Assembly: GCA_902783255.1 (NCBI GenBank)
Contig: CACZQB010000055.1
Coordinates: 1-64,000 of the forward strand
Direction: 5' to 3'
From: Oscillospiraceae bacterium
GTDB lineage: Bacteria > Bacillota > Clostridia > Oscillospirales > UBA644
DNA: 64,000 nucleotides
In this document: one piece after another, positions 16,875 to 26,177 of the stretch
Position numbering within the stretch: the stretch's first letter is position 1
How the letters are laid out: the number at the start of each line of letters is the position of its first letter
Notes under the pieces: model-generated
What the model was told of the DNA's origin: nothing
Databases searched by the model: none
Seen by the model: only the letters and a program-made list of their open reading frames with translations
Translations under genes and position numbers: made by a program

Positions 16875-18037
16875 AAACAACGCTTCACACCGAATGGACG
16901 GTAGGCGATATATGCGAGGGTTTTATTTACGATAAAAACGAGCAGAAGGGGCTTTACGGTCTTTGCGGAAAGCTGATAATTCAGCCCGAATATCAGAGAA
17001 ACTATATATACGGCGACGGAAAGAAAGACGTTGCGGTAATTGAATCTCTGCTGAAAGGCTACCCTCTCGGACTTATTTATTTTGTGCTGAATAAAGACGG
17101 CATGTATGAAGTGCTTGACGGTCAGCAGAGAATAACCTCTTTTGCAAGATTTGTGAATATGTCGTGGCCGTTTGCGGTAAATTACAAAGGAAAGCCGCGT
17201 TATTTCAACAGCCTTGACGAAGATGACCGCAACAGGATAACACAAACAAAGCTGACAATATATGTTTGCGAGGGCGAACCTTCCGAAATTCAGGAGTGGT
17301 TCGGCATAATAAATATAGCAGGCGTTCCTCTTGTGGCGCAGGAGCTTCGCAACGCGGCTTATCACGGACCGTTTGTGACGAATGCGCGCGCGGAATATTC
17401 CAACTCAAACAATTCCAAAATGAATATGTGGAAAACATATATCAAAGGCGACCCGAAAAGACAGGCGATTCTTGAACGTGCCCTTGACTGGGTAATCGGC
17501 GGTGAAATCGAAAACTATATGGCTCTTCACCGCAACGACAGCGAAATAACCGAACTGAAAAATCATTTTGATACGGTAATCGACTGGATAGATTCGGTTT
17601 TCGATTATACAGGCAGCGAAATGTGCGGTCTTGAATGGGGCAGACTTTATGATGAATACCACAAAACACCGTATTCGAAATCGGAAATAACAAAGCGTGT
17701 CGACGAACTTCTTGCGGATTATCAGGTAACAGATAAAAAAGGCATTTTTGAATATATTCTGGGCGGCGAAAAAGACAAATCACTTCTTAATATCCGTATT
17801 TTTGACGACAGAACGAAAAAATCGGTTTACGAAAAGCAGACCGCAAAAGCGAAAGCGGAAGGCGTTTCAAACTGTCCGTATTGCGCAATCGGGCATGACA
17901 ACAACGCAAAACGAATTTACAAACCGAGCGAAATGGATGCAGACCATGTAACCGCATGGTCAAAAGGCGGGGCGACGGACGAAAGCAACTGTCAGATGCT
18001 GTGCAAAATGCACAACAAAGCCAAAGGCAACAGATAG
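16871..18037 (+). CDS. DUF262 (ParB-like)-HNH nuclease, probable restriction partner
   Basis: The 388-residue protein has two domains. The N-terminal DUF262 has QPEYQRNY at 38-45 and DGQQRITS at 83-90, the ParB/Srx-like nucleotide-binding signature also found in GmrS and SspE. The C-terminal HNH nuclease has zinc ligands CPYC at 335-338 and Cys374/Cys378. The catalytic motif is DADHV with His359, followed by Asn373 and His381. All catalytic residues are present. By family the N domain may hydrolyse NTP to control the nuclease. Coupling by a 4-base overlap to an adenine methyltransferase suggests a two-gene restriction-modification or defence unit; this is inference. Confidence 0.85.
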   Translation: MKTTLHTEWTVGDICEGFIYDKNEQKGLYGLCGKLIIQPEYQRNYIYGDGKKDVAVIESLLKGYPLGLIYFVLNKDGMYEVLDGQQRITSFARFVNMSWPFAVNYKGKPRYFNSLDEDDRNRITQTKLTIYVCEGEPSEIQEWFGIINIAGVPLVAQELRNAAYHGPFVTNARAEYSNSNNSKMNMWKTYIKGDPKRQAILERALDWVIGGEIENYMALHRNDSEITELKNHFDTVIDWIDSVFDYTGSEMCGLEWGRLYDEYHKTPYSKSEITKRVDELLADYQVTDKKGIFEYILGGEKDKSLLNIRIFDDRTKKSVYEKQTAKAKAEGVSNCPYCAIGHDNNAKRIYKPSEMDADHVTAWSKGGATDESNCQMLCKMHNKAKGNR

Positions 18038-18072
18038 TCCCGAAGGGAGTCCGAAAAGGAGGGAGACGCGCG

Positions 18073-19050
18073 GTGAAAAATAAGCATGCAACGATACCTG
18101 TGTTTGTGCCGCATTATGCGTGCCCTAACGACTGTGTGTTTTGCGATCAGAAGAAAATATCGGGCGCGCAGAGTCCGCCGAAGGATCTTGAAGAGTTTCT
18201 TTTTTCTGCGGCGGCGGGGCTTTCCGAAAAATTCACCGAAGCGGATATCGCGTTTTTCGGCGGCAGTTTTACCGGCATAGACGAGCCGCTTATGCGGTAT
18301 TATCTTGCGGCGGCGAAAAAGACGAGGGAAAAATACCCGAGGATAACGGGGATACGGCTGTCAACGAGACCGGATTTCATATCGGAGCATATACTTGACG
18401 TGCTTGAAGAATACGGCGTTACGTCAATAGAGCTGGGTGCTCAGAGCATGGATGACGGCGTGCTTTCGCTTTCGGAAAGAGGGCATACCGCGGCGGACAC
18501 GGCAAGGGCGGCAAAAATGATAAAAAGCCGCGGATTTTCGCTTGTTTTGCAGACGATGACGGGGCTTCCGGGCGACAGCGAAAAAAAGGATATCGAAACG
18601 GCAGAAAAAGTTGCGGCGCTCGGTCCCGACGCTGTGCGGATATACCCCTGCGTTGTGCTTTCGGGCACGAAGCTCGAAAAAATGGCGAAAGAGGGAAAAT
18701 ACAAGCCGCAAACAGTCGAAGAGGCAGTAAAAATATGCGCCGGACTGATTGAGTTTTACGAAAAAAACGGGATAGACGTTTTGCGTGTGGGGCTTCACTC
18801 ATCAGACCTGACAAAAAACGGCAGCGTTGTCGGCGGCGCGTTTCATCCGGCGTTCGGCGAGCTGTGCGAAAGCGAGATAATATATCGCAGAATGCGTGAA
18901 AAGATCGTTAAAAACGGAATTTCGGGAGGCGTATTTGCGACAGCGGTCCCTAAAACGGATATTTCGAAAACGGTCGGTCAGAAAAGAGAAAACATCAGAA
19001 GGCTTGAAAAAGAGTTTGACATAAAAATCAGAATAGCATACAAAGAGTAA
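18073..19050 (+). CDS. Radical SAM protein, ELP3-like / YhcC-like
   Basis: The 325-residue radical SAM enzyme has the cluster motif C17-x3-C21-x2-C24 (CPNDCVFC) right at the N-terminus and a glycine-rich FFGGSFTG segment. It ends in a region usually found in the Clostridia group next to rnc and smc. I start it at GTG 18073, 9 bases after AAGGAGGG; the frame upstream of that runs through the nuclease gene and is not coding. Function is unproven; relatives are annotated as ELP3-like and may act on tRNA. The two-gene methyltransferase cassette separates it from rnc, its customary neighbour. Confidence 0.85.
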   Translation: MKNKHATIPVFVPHYACPNDCVFCDQKKISGAQSPPKDLEEFLFSAAAGLSEKFTEADIAFFGGSFTGIDEPLMRYYLAAAKKTREKYPRITGIRLSTRPDFISEHILDVLEEYGVTSIELGAQSMDDGVLSLSERGHTAADTARAAKMIKSRGFSLVLQTMTGLPGDSEKKDIETAEKVAALGPDAVRIYPCVVLSGTKLEKMAKEGKYKPQTVEEAVKICAGLIEFYEKNGIDVLRVGLHSSDLTKNGSVVGGAFHPAFGELCESEIIYRRMREKIVKNGISGGVFATAVPKTDISKTVGQKRENIRRLEKEFDIKIRIAYKE

Positions 19051-19073
19051 AAGAAAGCGAGGATAAAGTTAAA

Positions 19074-19853
19074 ATGAAACCTATAGTTACAGCGCAGTGC
19101 TACACGATACATCCGCATATTCAGACGGATGAAGATTTTGTTGAGTCCATGAAAAAAATAAAGGAGATCGGCTACAATGTTGTTCAGCTTTCGGGACACA
19201 CGAAAGTTACGCCATCGGTAATAACGGAAACACTGAAGGAATACGACCTGAAATGCTGCGTAACGCATTCTCCGTTTTCGAGACTGACGGATGATTTTGA
19301 CGCGCTTGTAAAGGAGCATGAAGATTGGGGCTGCAGCGTAATAGGCGTAGGCGGCATGCCCGGCGAATACCCGAAAACGGTTGAAGGATATACCGAGTTT
19401 GTGAAAAAGGCAAACGAAATAGGCGAAAAGCTTGCGGAACACGGAATGAAATTCGCGTATCACAACCATTCCTTCGAGTTTGAGAGAATATCGGGCGCAA
19501 CAAGAGGAATGGATATACTGCTTGAAGGATTCGGAGAAAACGTTGAGTTCATACCCGACTGCTTCTGGCTTCAGTATGCCGGAGTGAACGTATATTCGTG
19601 GCTTTTGCAGCTGAAGGGCAGAACGAGCGTAATTCATTATAAGGATTACAGAATAGTTCCCGGAAAAGGCAATCACGATTTTGCAGAGATAGGCAACGGA
19701 AATATGGATTACGGGCTTATAACGGAAATTGCGGAGAAGATCGGAGCAAAATATGCCGCGATAGAGCAGGATTCCTGTCCCGGAGACAGATTTGACAGTC
19801 TGAAGATCAGTTTTGACTACTGCACAAAAGTGCTCGGACTGCCCGTAAAATAA
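19074..19853 (+). CDS. Sugar phosphate isomerase/epimerase-like TIM-barrel protein
   Basis: The 259-residue protein is of the xylose-isomerase-like (AP-endonuclease 2) TIM-barrel superfamily. Typical barrel strands end in metal ligands: AYHNHSFEFE, EFIPDCFWLQYAG, VIHYKDY and AAIEQDS provide His, Asp and Glu residues for a divalent metal. The family includes inosose dehydratases and sugar epimerases. The substrate cannot be told. It is followed 17 bases later by a second gene of the same superfamily. The two share fold but not close sequence, so they are not a recent duplication. Confidence 0.85.
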   Translation: MKPIVTAQCYTIHPHIQTDEDFVESMKKIKEIGYNVVQLSGHTKVTPSVITETLKEYDLKCCVTHSPFSRLTDDFDALVKEHEDWGCSVIGVGGMPGEYPKTVEGYTEFVKKANEIGEKLAEHGMKFAYHNHSFEFERISGATRGMDILLEGFGENVEFIPDCFWLQYAGVNVYSWLLQLKGRTSVIHYKDYRIVPGKGNHDFAEIGNGNMDYGLITEIAEKIGAKYAAIEQDSCPGDRFDSLKISFDYCTKVLGLPVK

Positions 19854-19870
19854 AGAAAGCAGGTTAAAAG

Positions 19871-20668
19871 ATGTATAATTTTGTGATTTCAGCGTTCGGT
19901 GACGAGATAAGTCAGGATATAACCGAACAGATGAACGTTCTTGAAAAGAACGGAGTAAAATATATTGAGCTTCGCGGCATAAACGGAAAAAATATTTCCG
20001 ACTGGTCCCCGAAGGAATTTGAGGAAATAATAAAACAGATGGAAGACCGCGGCTTCGGGGTATCGTCCCTCGGTTCTCCGATAGGCAAAATAGGCATAAC
20101 GGACGATTTCGGCGGACATCTCGACAAATTCAAAAATACGCTCGATCTTGCGGCAGTGGCAAAAACTAAATATATACGTATGTTCAGCTTTTTTATGCCG
20201 CAAACGGAATGTGAAAAATACCGTGACGCCGTTCTTGAGCGGTGGAATGCGTTTATAGACGCGGCAAAGGGATACGATGTTACTCTTCTGCACGAAAACG
20301 AGCACGGCATATACGGCGAAAGCGCCGCAAACTGCCTTGATCTGATCAGATCGCTGAATTCCGAAAAAGTAAAAGCGGTGTTCGATCCGGCAAATTTTGC
20401 GATCGACGGTCATGATACAATAAAGGCGTATGCGCTGCTCAAAGATTACGTTGAGTATATGCATATAAAAGACGCCAAAACACAAGAGCACAGAGTTGTG
20501 CCATCGGGCGAGGGCGACGGAAACGTGCCGTATATCATAAATTCGCTCAAAGAGCGTGGATTCAGCGGATTTTTGTCTGTTGAGCCGCATCTTGCAACAA
20601 GCAATATAGCAGTAGGAGGCGCGGAGCTTTTTGAAATTGCTCTCAATGCGTTGAAAAAGCTGATATAA
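19871..20668 (+). CDS. Sugar phosphate isomerase/epimerase-like TIM-barrel protein (second)
   Basis: The 265-residue protein of the same xylose-isomerase-like superfamily has a complete barrel. ISAFGDEIS forms the first strand, YIELRGINGKNISDW the second, LLHENEHGIYG carries Glu/His ligands, AVFDPANFAIDG an Asp ligand, MHIKDAK a His, and LSVEPHL a Glu. Metal-dependent isomerase or epimerase activity on a sugar or cyclitol is likely. The pair could act in sequence in one catabolic route, but no kinase or dehydrogenase partner is adjacent. Confidence 0.85.
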   Translation: MYNFVISAFGDEISQDITEQMNVLEKNGVKYIELRGINGKNISDWSPKEFEEIIKQMEDRGFGVSSLGSPIGKIGITDDFGGHLDKFKNTLDLAAVAKTKYIRMFSFFMPQTECEKYRDAVLERWNAFIDAAKGYDVTLLHENEHGIYGESAANCLDLIRSLNSEKVKAVFDPANFAIDGHDTIKAYALLKDYVEYMHIKDAKTQEHRVVPSGEGDGNVPYIINSLKERGFSGFLSVEPHLATSNIAVGGAELFEIALNALKKLI

Positions 20669-20699
20669 TTATTATCCGAAAACGAAAGGAGACAATGTT

Positions 20700-21287
20700 A
20701 TGATGCTTGTAATCGTCGGACTGATATTCATTCTTTTCAGGTTCGACTATTCATTTTTCAGCTACAATGTGGAGGCGAGCGTTGCTATAGACGTTTTGCC
20801 TGACTTCGTGGGTTATCTGCTCATATGGTTCGGGCTTGAAAAATCTGTAGACGTGAACAGATGGTTCAAAGAGGCGCACTCAGCCGCGACGGGAATGATG
20901 CTCATAACGTTTATAACGCTTGTTTCCTCGCTCAGTTTTCTTCTTGAGCCTCTGTTGGAAAGTCCCGACGGACAGATATTTGCGATACTGTTTTATATTA
21001 TAAATTACCTTGTTCGCATCGGCGGCAGCATTCTTACCGCGCTCACAATGGTCTTTATGTTTATGCTCGCCTCTGCGATAGGGTATTCAATGCAGTCTCA
21101 GGAACGGATGCTTCTCTGCAGAGTGATGTATGTTTTCAGCATAGCATACAGCGTTCTTGCAGTGGTTTATATAGTAAATCAGTTTATAAATCTGCCTCTG
21201 CCGCTTGACTGGATAACGGCGGGCATAAATGTGATATTTATTCTGTTTTCGTATATTTCGATGAATAAAATAAAGGAACTGGCGTAA
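20700..21287 (+). CDS. Multi-pass membrane protein of unknown function
   Basis: I do not recognise a characterised family. The 195 residues contain about five or six hydrophobic segments, an early IDVLPDFVGYLLIWFGLE stretch that recurs in uncharacterised clostridial membrane proteins, and a short basic C-terminal tail. No signal peptide cleavage site or catalytic motif is seen. AAAGGAG lies 6 bases before the start, and two consecutive ATG codons (20700, 20703) could both serve. It sits between the isomerase pair and murC without obvious connection. Confidence 0.7.
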   Translation: MMLVIVGLIFILFRFDYSFFSYNVEASVAIDVLPDFVGYLLIWFGLEKSVDVNRWFKEAHSAATGMMLITFITLVSSLSFLLEPLLESPDGQIFAILFYIINYLVRIGGSILTALTMVFMFMLASAIGYSMQSQERMLLCRVMYVFSIAYSVLAVVYIVNQFINLPLPLDWITAGINVIFILFSYISMNKIKELA

Positions 21288-21351
21288 AACGCTGTTCTGA
21301 AGGTTACCATTATAATATATAAGCATAATTTCAAAATGGAGATGTGTTGTT

Positions 21352-22743
21352 TTGAATCTTGATTTTTCCGGCAAAATATATCTTTCGGGCATAGGCGGCT
21401 CCTCTATGAGCAGTCTCGCAAAAATACTGCTTTTGCGTGGCAAAGAAGTCTGCGGCTCGGATATGCAGTCTTCGGAGGCTACTGACGAGCTTGTAAAAAA
21501 AGGCGTAAAGGTGTATATCGGGCAGAAAGCGGAGAATATAGAGGCGGAAATGCCCGCCGCGATAGTGAAAACCGAAGCGGTTTCCGAAAACAATCCCGAG
21601 ATCGTGGCAGCCGCAAGGCTCGGCATACCCGTATATCGCCGCGCAGAGCTTCTCGGCACGCTGCTTGACGGATACAAAAAAACGATAGGCGTTGCCGGCA
21701 CTCACGGCAAAACGACCACAAGCTCTATGATAACATCCGTTTTTCTTGCGTCCGGGCTTGATTTTTCAGCAATTTTAGGCGGACATATGAAGCAGCTCGG
21801 CGACGGATACACCATAGGCAAAACCGATTCGGTATGCGTGTTTGAAAGCTGCGAATATAAAGAGTCGTATCTGTTTTTCAAAAGCGACATATCCGTTATT
21901 CTCAATATCGCGCCCGATCATATGGAATATTTCAAAACGGAAGAAAACCTTATAAATTCTTTCAGAAGGTATCTGCAAAACACAAAACCGGGCGGATATG
22001 TTGTGTATAATGCGGAGGACAGGGCATCTCTTGAAATGATAGAGGGCTATGAGGGCAAAAAAGCGTCTTTCGGCATTGAAAAGGGAAGATTTCACGCAAA
22101 AAACGTTACTCTTGAGAAGGGACGCGGGGTTTTTGATCTATATGACGGCGATACGCTGCTCGGAAACGTCCGTCTTTCGATCCCCGGATTTCACAACGTG
22201 AAAAACGCCGTTGCCGCGGCTGCGGCATGCACTCTTTACGGTATCGATGCAAAAACAGTCGTTCGCGGCCTTTGTGATTATGCCGGAGACGAGCGGCGGT
22301 TTGAATATCACTGCGTTGTCAACGGCGCGGTAATAGCCGATGATTACGGACATCATCCCGACGCTTACAAGGTAACTTTCGATACCGCGAGAGCAGTCGG
22401 TTTCAAACGGATAATAGCGATCCATCAGCCGCATACTTTTTCAAGAACGAAACTGCTTATGAAAGAGTTCGCGGAAGTTCTGTCAACGGTCGATCACGTG
22501 ATCGTAGCCCCCATATACGCCGCAAGAGAAACGAACGATATGTATAACGTATACGCTCAGGACCTCGTAGCGCTTCTGCCAAACGCGGAATACTGCGAAA
22601 CGTTTGAGGATATTGCGAAAAGAGTGTTTGAAACGGCGAGAGAAGGAGATATTTTCATCACTCTCGGCTGCGGTGACATATACAAAGCGGCAAAACTCAT
22701 CACAAAGCTTAACGCCGAAAGAAACGGAAACGGAAAGGCGTAA
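21352..22743 (+). CDS. murC: UDP-N-acetylmuramate-L-alanine ligase
   Basis: The 463-residue cytosolic ligase adds L-alanine to UDP-MurNAc in peptidoglycan synthesis. The N-terminal UDP-binding Rossmann motif is YLSGIGGSSMS near residues 10-20. The ATP-binding loop is GTHGKTTT at 116-123, and the C-terminal domain has DDYGHHPDAYK. Length and order are normal. The start is TTG at 21352, with GGAG 12 bases upstream. A TATAAT at 21311-21316 could be a weak promoter but no good -35 accompanies it. It is not in a dcw cluster here. Confidence 0.95.
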   Translation: MNLDFSGKIYLSGIGGSSMSSLAKILLLRGKEVCGSDMQSSEATDELVKKGVKVYIGQKAENIEAEMPAAIVKTEAVSENNPEIVAAARLGIPVYRRAELLGTLLDGYKKTIGVAGTHGKTTTSSMITSVFLASGLDFSAILGGHMKQLGDGYTIGKTDSVCVFESCEYKESYLFFKSDISVILNIAPDHMEYFKTEENLINSFRRYLQNTKPGGYVVYNAEDRASLEMIEGYEGKKASFGIEKGRFHAKNVTLEKGRGVFDLYDGDTLLGNVRLSIPGFHNVKNAVAAAAACTLYGIDAKTVVRGLCDYAGDERRFEYHCVVNGAVIADDYGHHPDAYKVTFDTARAVGFKRIIAIHQPHTFSRTKLLMKEFAEVLSTVDHVIVAPIYAARETNDMYNVYAQDLVALLPNAEYCETFEDIAKRVFETAREGDIFITLGCGDIYKAAKLITKLNAERNGNGKA

Positions 22744-23107
22744 AACAAATCCCGTTTTACATTCCTGCTGCCGTTTTTAATGCGGCAGAAAGACGGTATT
22801 ATATCACTCTCTCTGCAAATGTTGCAAAAAGATGCGTTTTTGGTGTCTTTAAAATGACGAAAATGCAAATTAAAAACGAAACTTTGTTCCGTCAATAAAT
22901 TTTGTGCAAATTGAACAAAACAAAAACTTCAAAAAATAGTGCTTGACACAAAATAAAGAAAAAATATCAAAAAACAGCAAAATTATTCAACATATTGTGT
23001 TTTTTCTTTGTTTCGATACAAATGTGACAAATTTATGATGGGTAAAATTTACTAAAAATGTGATATCCAATCAATCAAAATAGGGCATATTGCACAAATA
23101 AATAAGG
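22744..23107. other. AT-rich intergenic gap after murC
   Basis: No gene is visible. A 6-bp hairpin (CTGCCG/CGGCAG, 22768-22788) just after murC has no T-run and is at best a weak terminator. A TTGACA at 22943-22948 followed after 16 bases by TATCAA is a possible weak promoter. The word AAATCCCGTTTTA at 22747-22759 recurs at 23108-23120 in the strong terminator at the other end of the gap. Confidence 0.6.
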
Positions 23108-23148
23108 AAATCCCGTTTTAACCATTATAAAAAACGGGATTTTTTTTA
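23108..23148 (+). terminator. Rho-independent terminator before the transporter operon
   Basis: AATCCCGTTTT (23109-23119) pairs with AAAACGGGATT (23131-23141), followed by a run of T. It insulates the transporter operon from anything transcribed through the gap. Confidence 0.85.
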
Positions 23149-23177
23149 TTGACAAGAAAAAAGAAAAATATTATAAT
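23149..23177 (+). promoter_or_regulatory. Perfect-consensus sigma-A promoter of the transporter operon
   Basis: TTGACA (23149-23154), 17 bases, TATAAT (23172-23177). It begins directly after the terminator T-run and lies about 74 bases upstream of the binding-protein start. A perfect consensus fits the strong codon bias of the operon. Confidence 0.88.
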
Positions 23178-23250
23178 ATACAGACAAAAAGCTGTAAAAG
23201 CAGCCGTACGGGCGGTTTTACAAGCAACAGATTAAGGAAGGTGTTTTGCA

Positions 23251-26157
23251 GTGCGCATTCGCAAGCTGAAAGCTTTGGCGATACTGCTCGCGGCGGTAAT
23301 ATCGGTTCAGCTGATACCGGTAATTTCGTTTGCGAGATCGGATGTCGTTGAAGAGACCGGTGTTTCGGTATTTGTGCCTGTATACAAGAGCGGTTCTTAC
23401 GGTGAATACCTTCAGAACTACATGAAAACGGCGATTGCCGATAATCCCGTTGAGATAGACGTAACAACGTTTACCGACGAGGTCGGCGATGCCGAAGTCC
23501 GCACGGTCGAAGGACGCAGCAACGTTGCTGTCACGACCGAGCTGAGCACGATAACGTATACGGTAACGGTCGATAAAACCGGTATGTATTCCATCGGTGT
23601 CGATTATTATCCGATAGAGGGCAAGGGCGCCGCTATCGAAAGAGGTATCCTCATCGACGGTCAATACTTATTTACGGAGGCACGTTCTGCTTCTCTTGAC
23701 AGAATATATGCCGACGATGTCGCAGACAGATCCGATCTCGAAAACTATTTTGTTCATGACGAGTCGGGCAACCAGCTGCGCCCCGTTCAGGTAGAAGCTC
23801 CCAAATGGGTAGACGGCGCGTTTTTCAAGGACTCTTCGGGTTCTTATGACGGCGCTCTTCAGTTCTACCTCGAAAAAGGAGAGCATACAATAACGTTTGA
23901 CTCGGTCCGTGAGCCCCTGGCTGTTTCGGGACTCAGACTTTACGGCGCGTCAAGCTATCAGGATTATAACGATGCAATGGCGAAATACGCATATCTCGAC
24001 CAGAGCGGTAAAGAGCTTATCGCAAAAGTCGAGTGCGAATATCCGTCCGCAAAATCCGAAGCAACGCTTTTTGCCGGCACAGACAGAGCCTCGCCGTCCA
24101 CATCTCCGGCAAGCTCCGGCACGATAAAAATGAATATCCTCGGCAGTACGAACGGTACGTCCACATGGAAAACTTCAGGTCAGTGGGTCGAATATACCGT
24201 TGATATTCCCGAAGAGGGTATGTATAAGCTCGCTATCCGCGCTCGTCAGAACGCATCGAGCGGTACTTTCTCATCAAGAGAAATAACCGTAAACGGCGAA
24301 AGCGCATACGAGCAGGCATCCGCAGTCCGCGTAGGTTACGCATCGGGCTGGCAGATGGTGCAGCCGAAGGACGAATACAACAACGATCTTCTTTTCCATT
24401 TCAATAAAGGCGAAAACACTATACGCCTCAAAGCCGTTCTGGGCGATATGGCGGATATCATCAACGCGGTCGAAGCCGTTGTTCTTAAACTCAACGCGGA
24501 CTACCGCCGCATAATCATGATAACCGGTCAGTCTCCCGACCAGTACAGAGACTACGATTTCGAAGACGAGATCCCCGAAACGATCTCTGACCTCAAGGCT
24601 CAGGCAGACATACTCAAAAAGATACACGATGAACTCGTGCATATCCTCGGTGAACGCGGCGAACAGACAGCAACGCTCGAAACCGTATTCATGCAGCTTT
24701 ACGCGATGTTCGAAAAACCCGATACGATCCCCAAGGAATTCTCGGGATTCAAAAACAACATAGGCAACCTCGGTTCATGGCTTCTCTCCGCCCGCGAGCA
24801 GCCGCTCGAAGTTGACTACATACTTGTTTCAGAGAACAACTACAAGGTCCCCGACGCCGAATCCAATATATTTGTAGGTTTCGCGCATCAGGTATCGATG
24901 TTCTTCTCGTCATTCTTTACGGATGTCAACGCCATTTCTACCACAAGCTCCGGTTCTTTTGACCGTAATGTAACGGTATGGATGGCAGGCGTTACCTCCG
25001 CGCGTGACTATGCGCAGGTCGTCCGTCAGCTCGTTGACAGAAGCTTTATCCCCAACTACGGCATCAACGTTGACCTCGAACTTGTTCCGTCCGGCGCTCT
25101 TCTTCCCTCAACGCTCGCAGGCAAAGGCCCCGACGTTGCAATGAACCAGGACGCCGAAACAGTTATTAACTATGCGGCCCGTAACGCACTGCAGGAACTC
25201 AACATATTCGACGATTTCGACGAAGTAAAGAAGTCGTTCCTCCCCTCCGCCCTCGTACCCACAACGCTTGACTGGGGCGACGGCAGGTTATTGAATTACG
25301 GTCTTCCCGAAACGCAGGTATTCCTCGTTATGTTCTACCGTCAGGATATACTTGAAGAATGTAATCTCAAGCTTCCCGACACATGGGATGACGTATACGA
25401 TCTTATAGCGGTCCTTCAGAAGAGATATATGGACTTTGCTCCGCCGGCATATGAAACGCTTCTTTACCAGAACGGCGGAAAGCTTTACAACGACAACGGA
25501 AAAACAACTGCTCTCGATACGGAAGTCGCGATTGAAACGTTTATTCAGTGGACAGACCTCTACACGAGCTACAAGCTGCCGGTAGAATCTAACTTCGCAA
25601 ACCGTTTCAGATTCGCTGAAATGCCGTTCGGTCTTCAGACTTACGATTTCTACAACCAGATATCGGTATTCGCGCCTGAGATCAAAGGTCTGTGGTCCTT
25701 CGCAAAAGTTCCCGGAACGAAGAAGGAAGACGGCACCGTTGACCGCTCCGTTGTCGCATCCGCCGTATCGAGCGTAATCATGGCTGCCGCAAAAGACAAA
25801 GAGGCAAGCTGGGAATACCTCAAATGGTGGACCGGCGCGCAGGCTCAGATAGACTACGGCCGCGAGGTCGAATCTATTCTCGGTACCGCAGCCCGTTACA
25901 CAACGGCAAACACCGAAGCGCTTCAGAGAATGCCGTGGAGATCGGACGAACTTGCCGTTCTTATGGATCAGCGCAACTACGTTGTAGGTTATCCGCAGGT
26001 TCCCGGTTCATACGCTCTCACACGTAACCTCAACTTCGCGTTCCTTAATGTCGTAAACAATCACGCAGACCCGCGCGAAACGCTTCTTGACTACGTAAAG
26101 CCTATCAACGACGAACTTCGTTATAAACGCGAAGAGCTCGGATTCCCGGTTGATTGA
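23251..26157 (+). CDS. Very large extracellular sugar-binding protein with N-terminal carbohydrate-binding-like modules
   Basis: The 968-residue exported protein has a C-terminal third that is a family-1-type ABC solute-binding protein, starting at about residue 571 with VTVWMAGVTSARDYAQVVR. It includes LAGKGPDVAM and a WEYLKWWTGAQAQ helix. Ahead of it are two beta-rich regions. The first spans about 60-235. The second spans about 260-420, with WVEYTVDIPEEGMYKLAIRAR typical of CBM6/35-like modules. A helical spacer of about 430-530 follows. Ordinary binding proteins have about 420 residues. The N-terminus is a basic-hydrophobic signal (RIRKLKALAILL...) with no lipobox cysteine, so it may be secreted or held by an uncleaved signal. 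The start is GTG at 23251 after AAGGAAGG. It is the first gene of the operon; the ligand is unknown, presumably a complex glycan. Confidence 0.88.
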   Translation: MRIRKLKALAILLAAVISVQLIPVISFARSDVVEETGVSVFVPVYKSGSYGEYLQNYMKTAIADNPVEIDVTTFTDEVGDAEVRTVEGRSNVAVTTELSTITYTVTVDKTGMYSIGVDYYPIEGKGAAIERGILIDGQYLFTEARSASLDRIYADDVADRSDLENYFVHDESGNQLRPVQVEAPKWVDGAFFKDSSGSYDGALQFYLEKGEHTITFDSVREPLAVSGLRLYGASSYQDYNDAMAKYAYLDQSGKELIAKVECEYPSAKSEATLFAGTDRASPSTSPASSGTIKMNILGSTNGTSTWKTSGQWVEYTVDIPEEGMYKLAIRARQNASSGTFSSREITVNGESAYEQASAVRVGYASGWQMVQPKDEYNNDLLFHFNKGENTIRLKAVLGDMADIINAVEAVVLKLNADYRRIIMITGQSPDQYRDYDFEDEIPETISDLKAQADILKKIHDELVHILGERGEQTATLETVFMQLYAMFEKPDTIPKEFSGFKNNIGNLGSWLLSAREQPLEVDYILVSENNYKVPDAESNIFVGFAHQVSMFFSSFFTDVNAISTTSSGSFDRNVTVWMAGVTSARDYAQVVRQLVDRSFIPNYGINVDLELVPSGALLPSTLAGKGPDVAMNQDAETVINYAARNALQELNIFDDFDEVKKSFLPSALVPTTLDWGDGRLLNYGLPETQVFLVMFYRQDILEECNLKLPDTWDDVYDLIAVLQKRYMDFAPPAYETLLYQNGGKLYNDNGKTTALDTEVAIETFIQWTDLYTSYKLPVESNFANRFRFAEMPFGLQTYDFYNQISVFAPEIKGLWSFAKVPGTKKEDGTVDRSVVASAVSSVIMAAAKDKEASWEYLKWWTGAQAQIDYGREVESILGTAARYTTANTEALQRMPWRSDELAVLMDQRNYVVGYPQVPGSYALTRNLNFAFLNVVNNHADPRETLLDYVKPINDELRYKREELGFPVD

Positions 26158-26177
26158 TGAGGAAGGAGGAAATACAA

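Noticed and set aside
22747..23120. Direct repeat AAATCCCGTTTTA as attachment sites of a mobile element
   Set aside because: Only 13 bases, no integrase or cargo between the copies, and one copy is a terminator arm.
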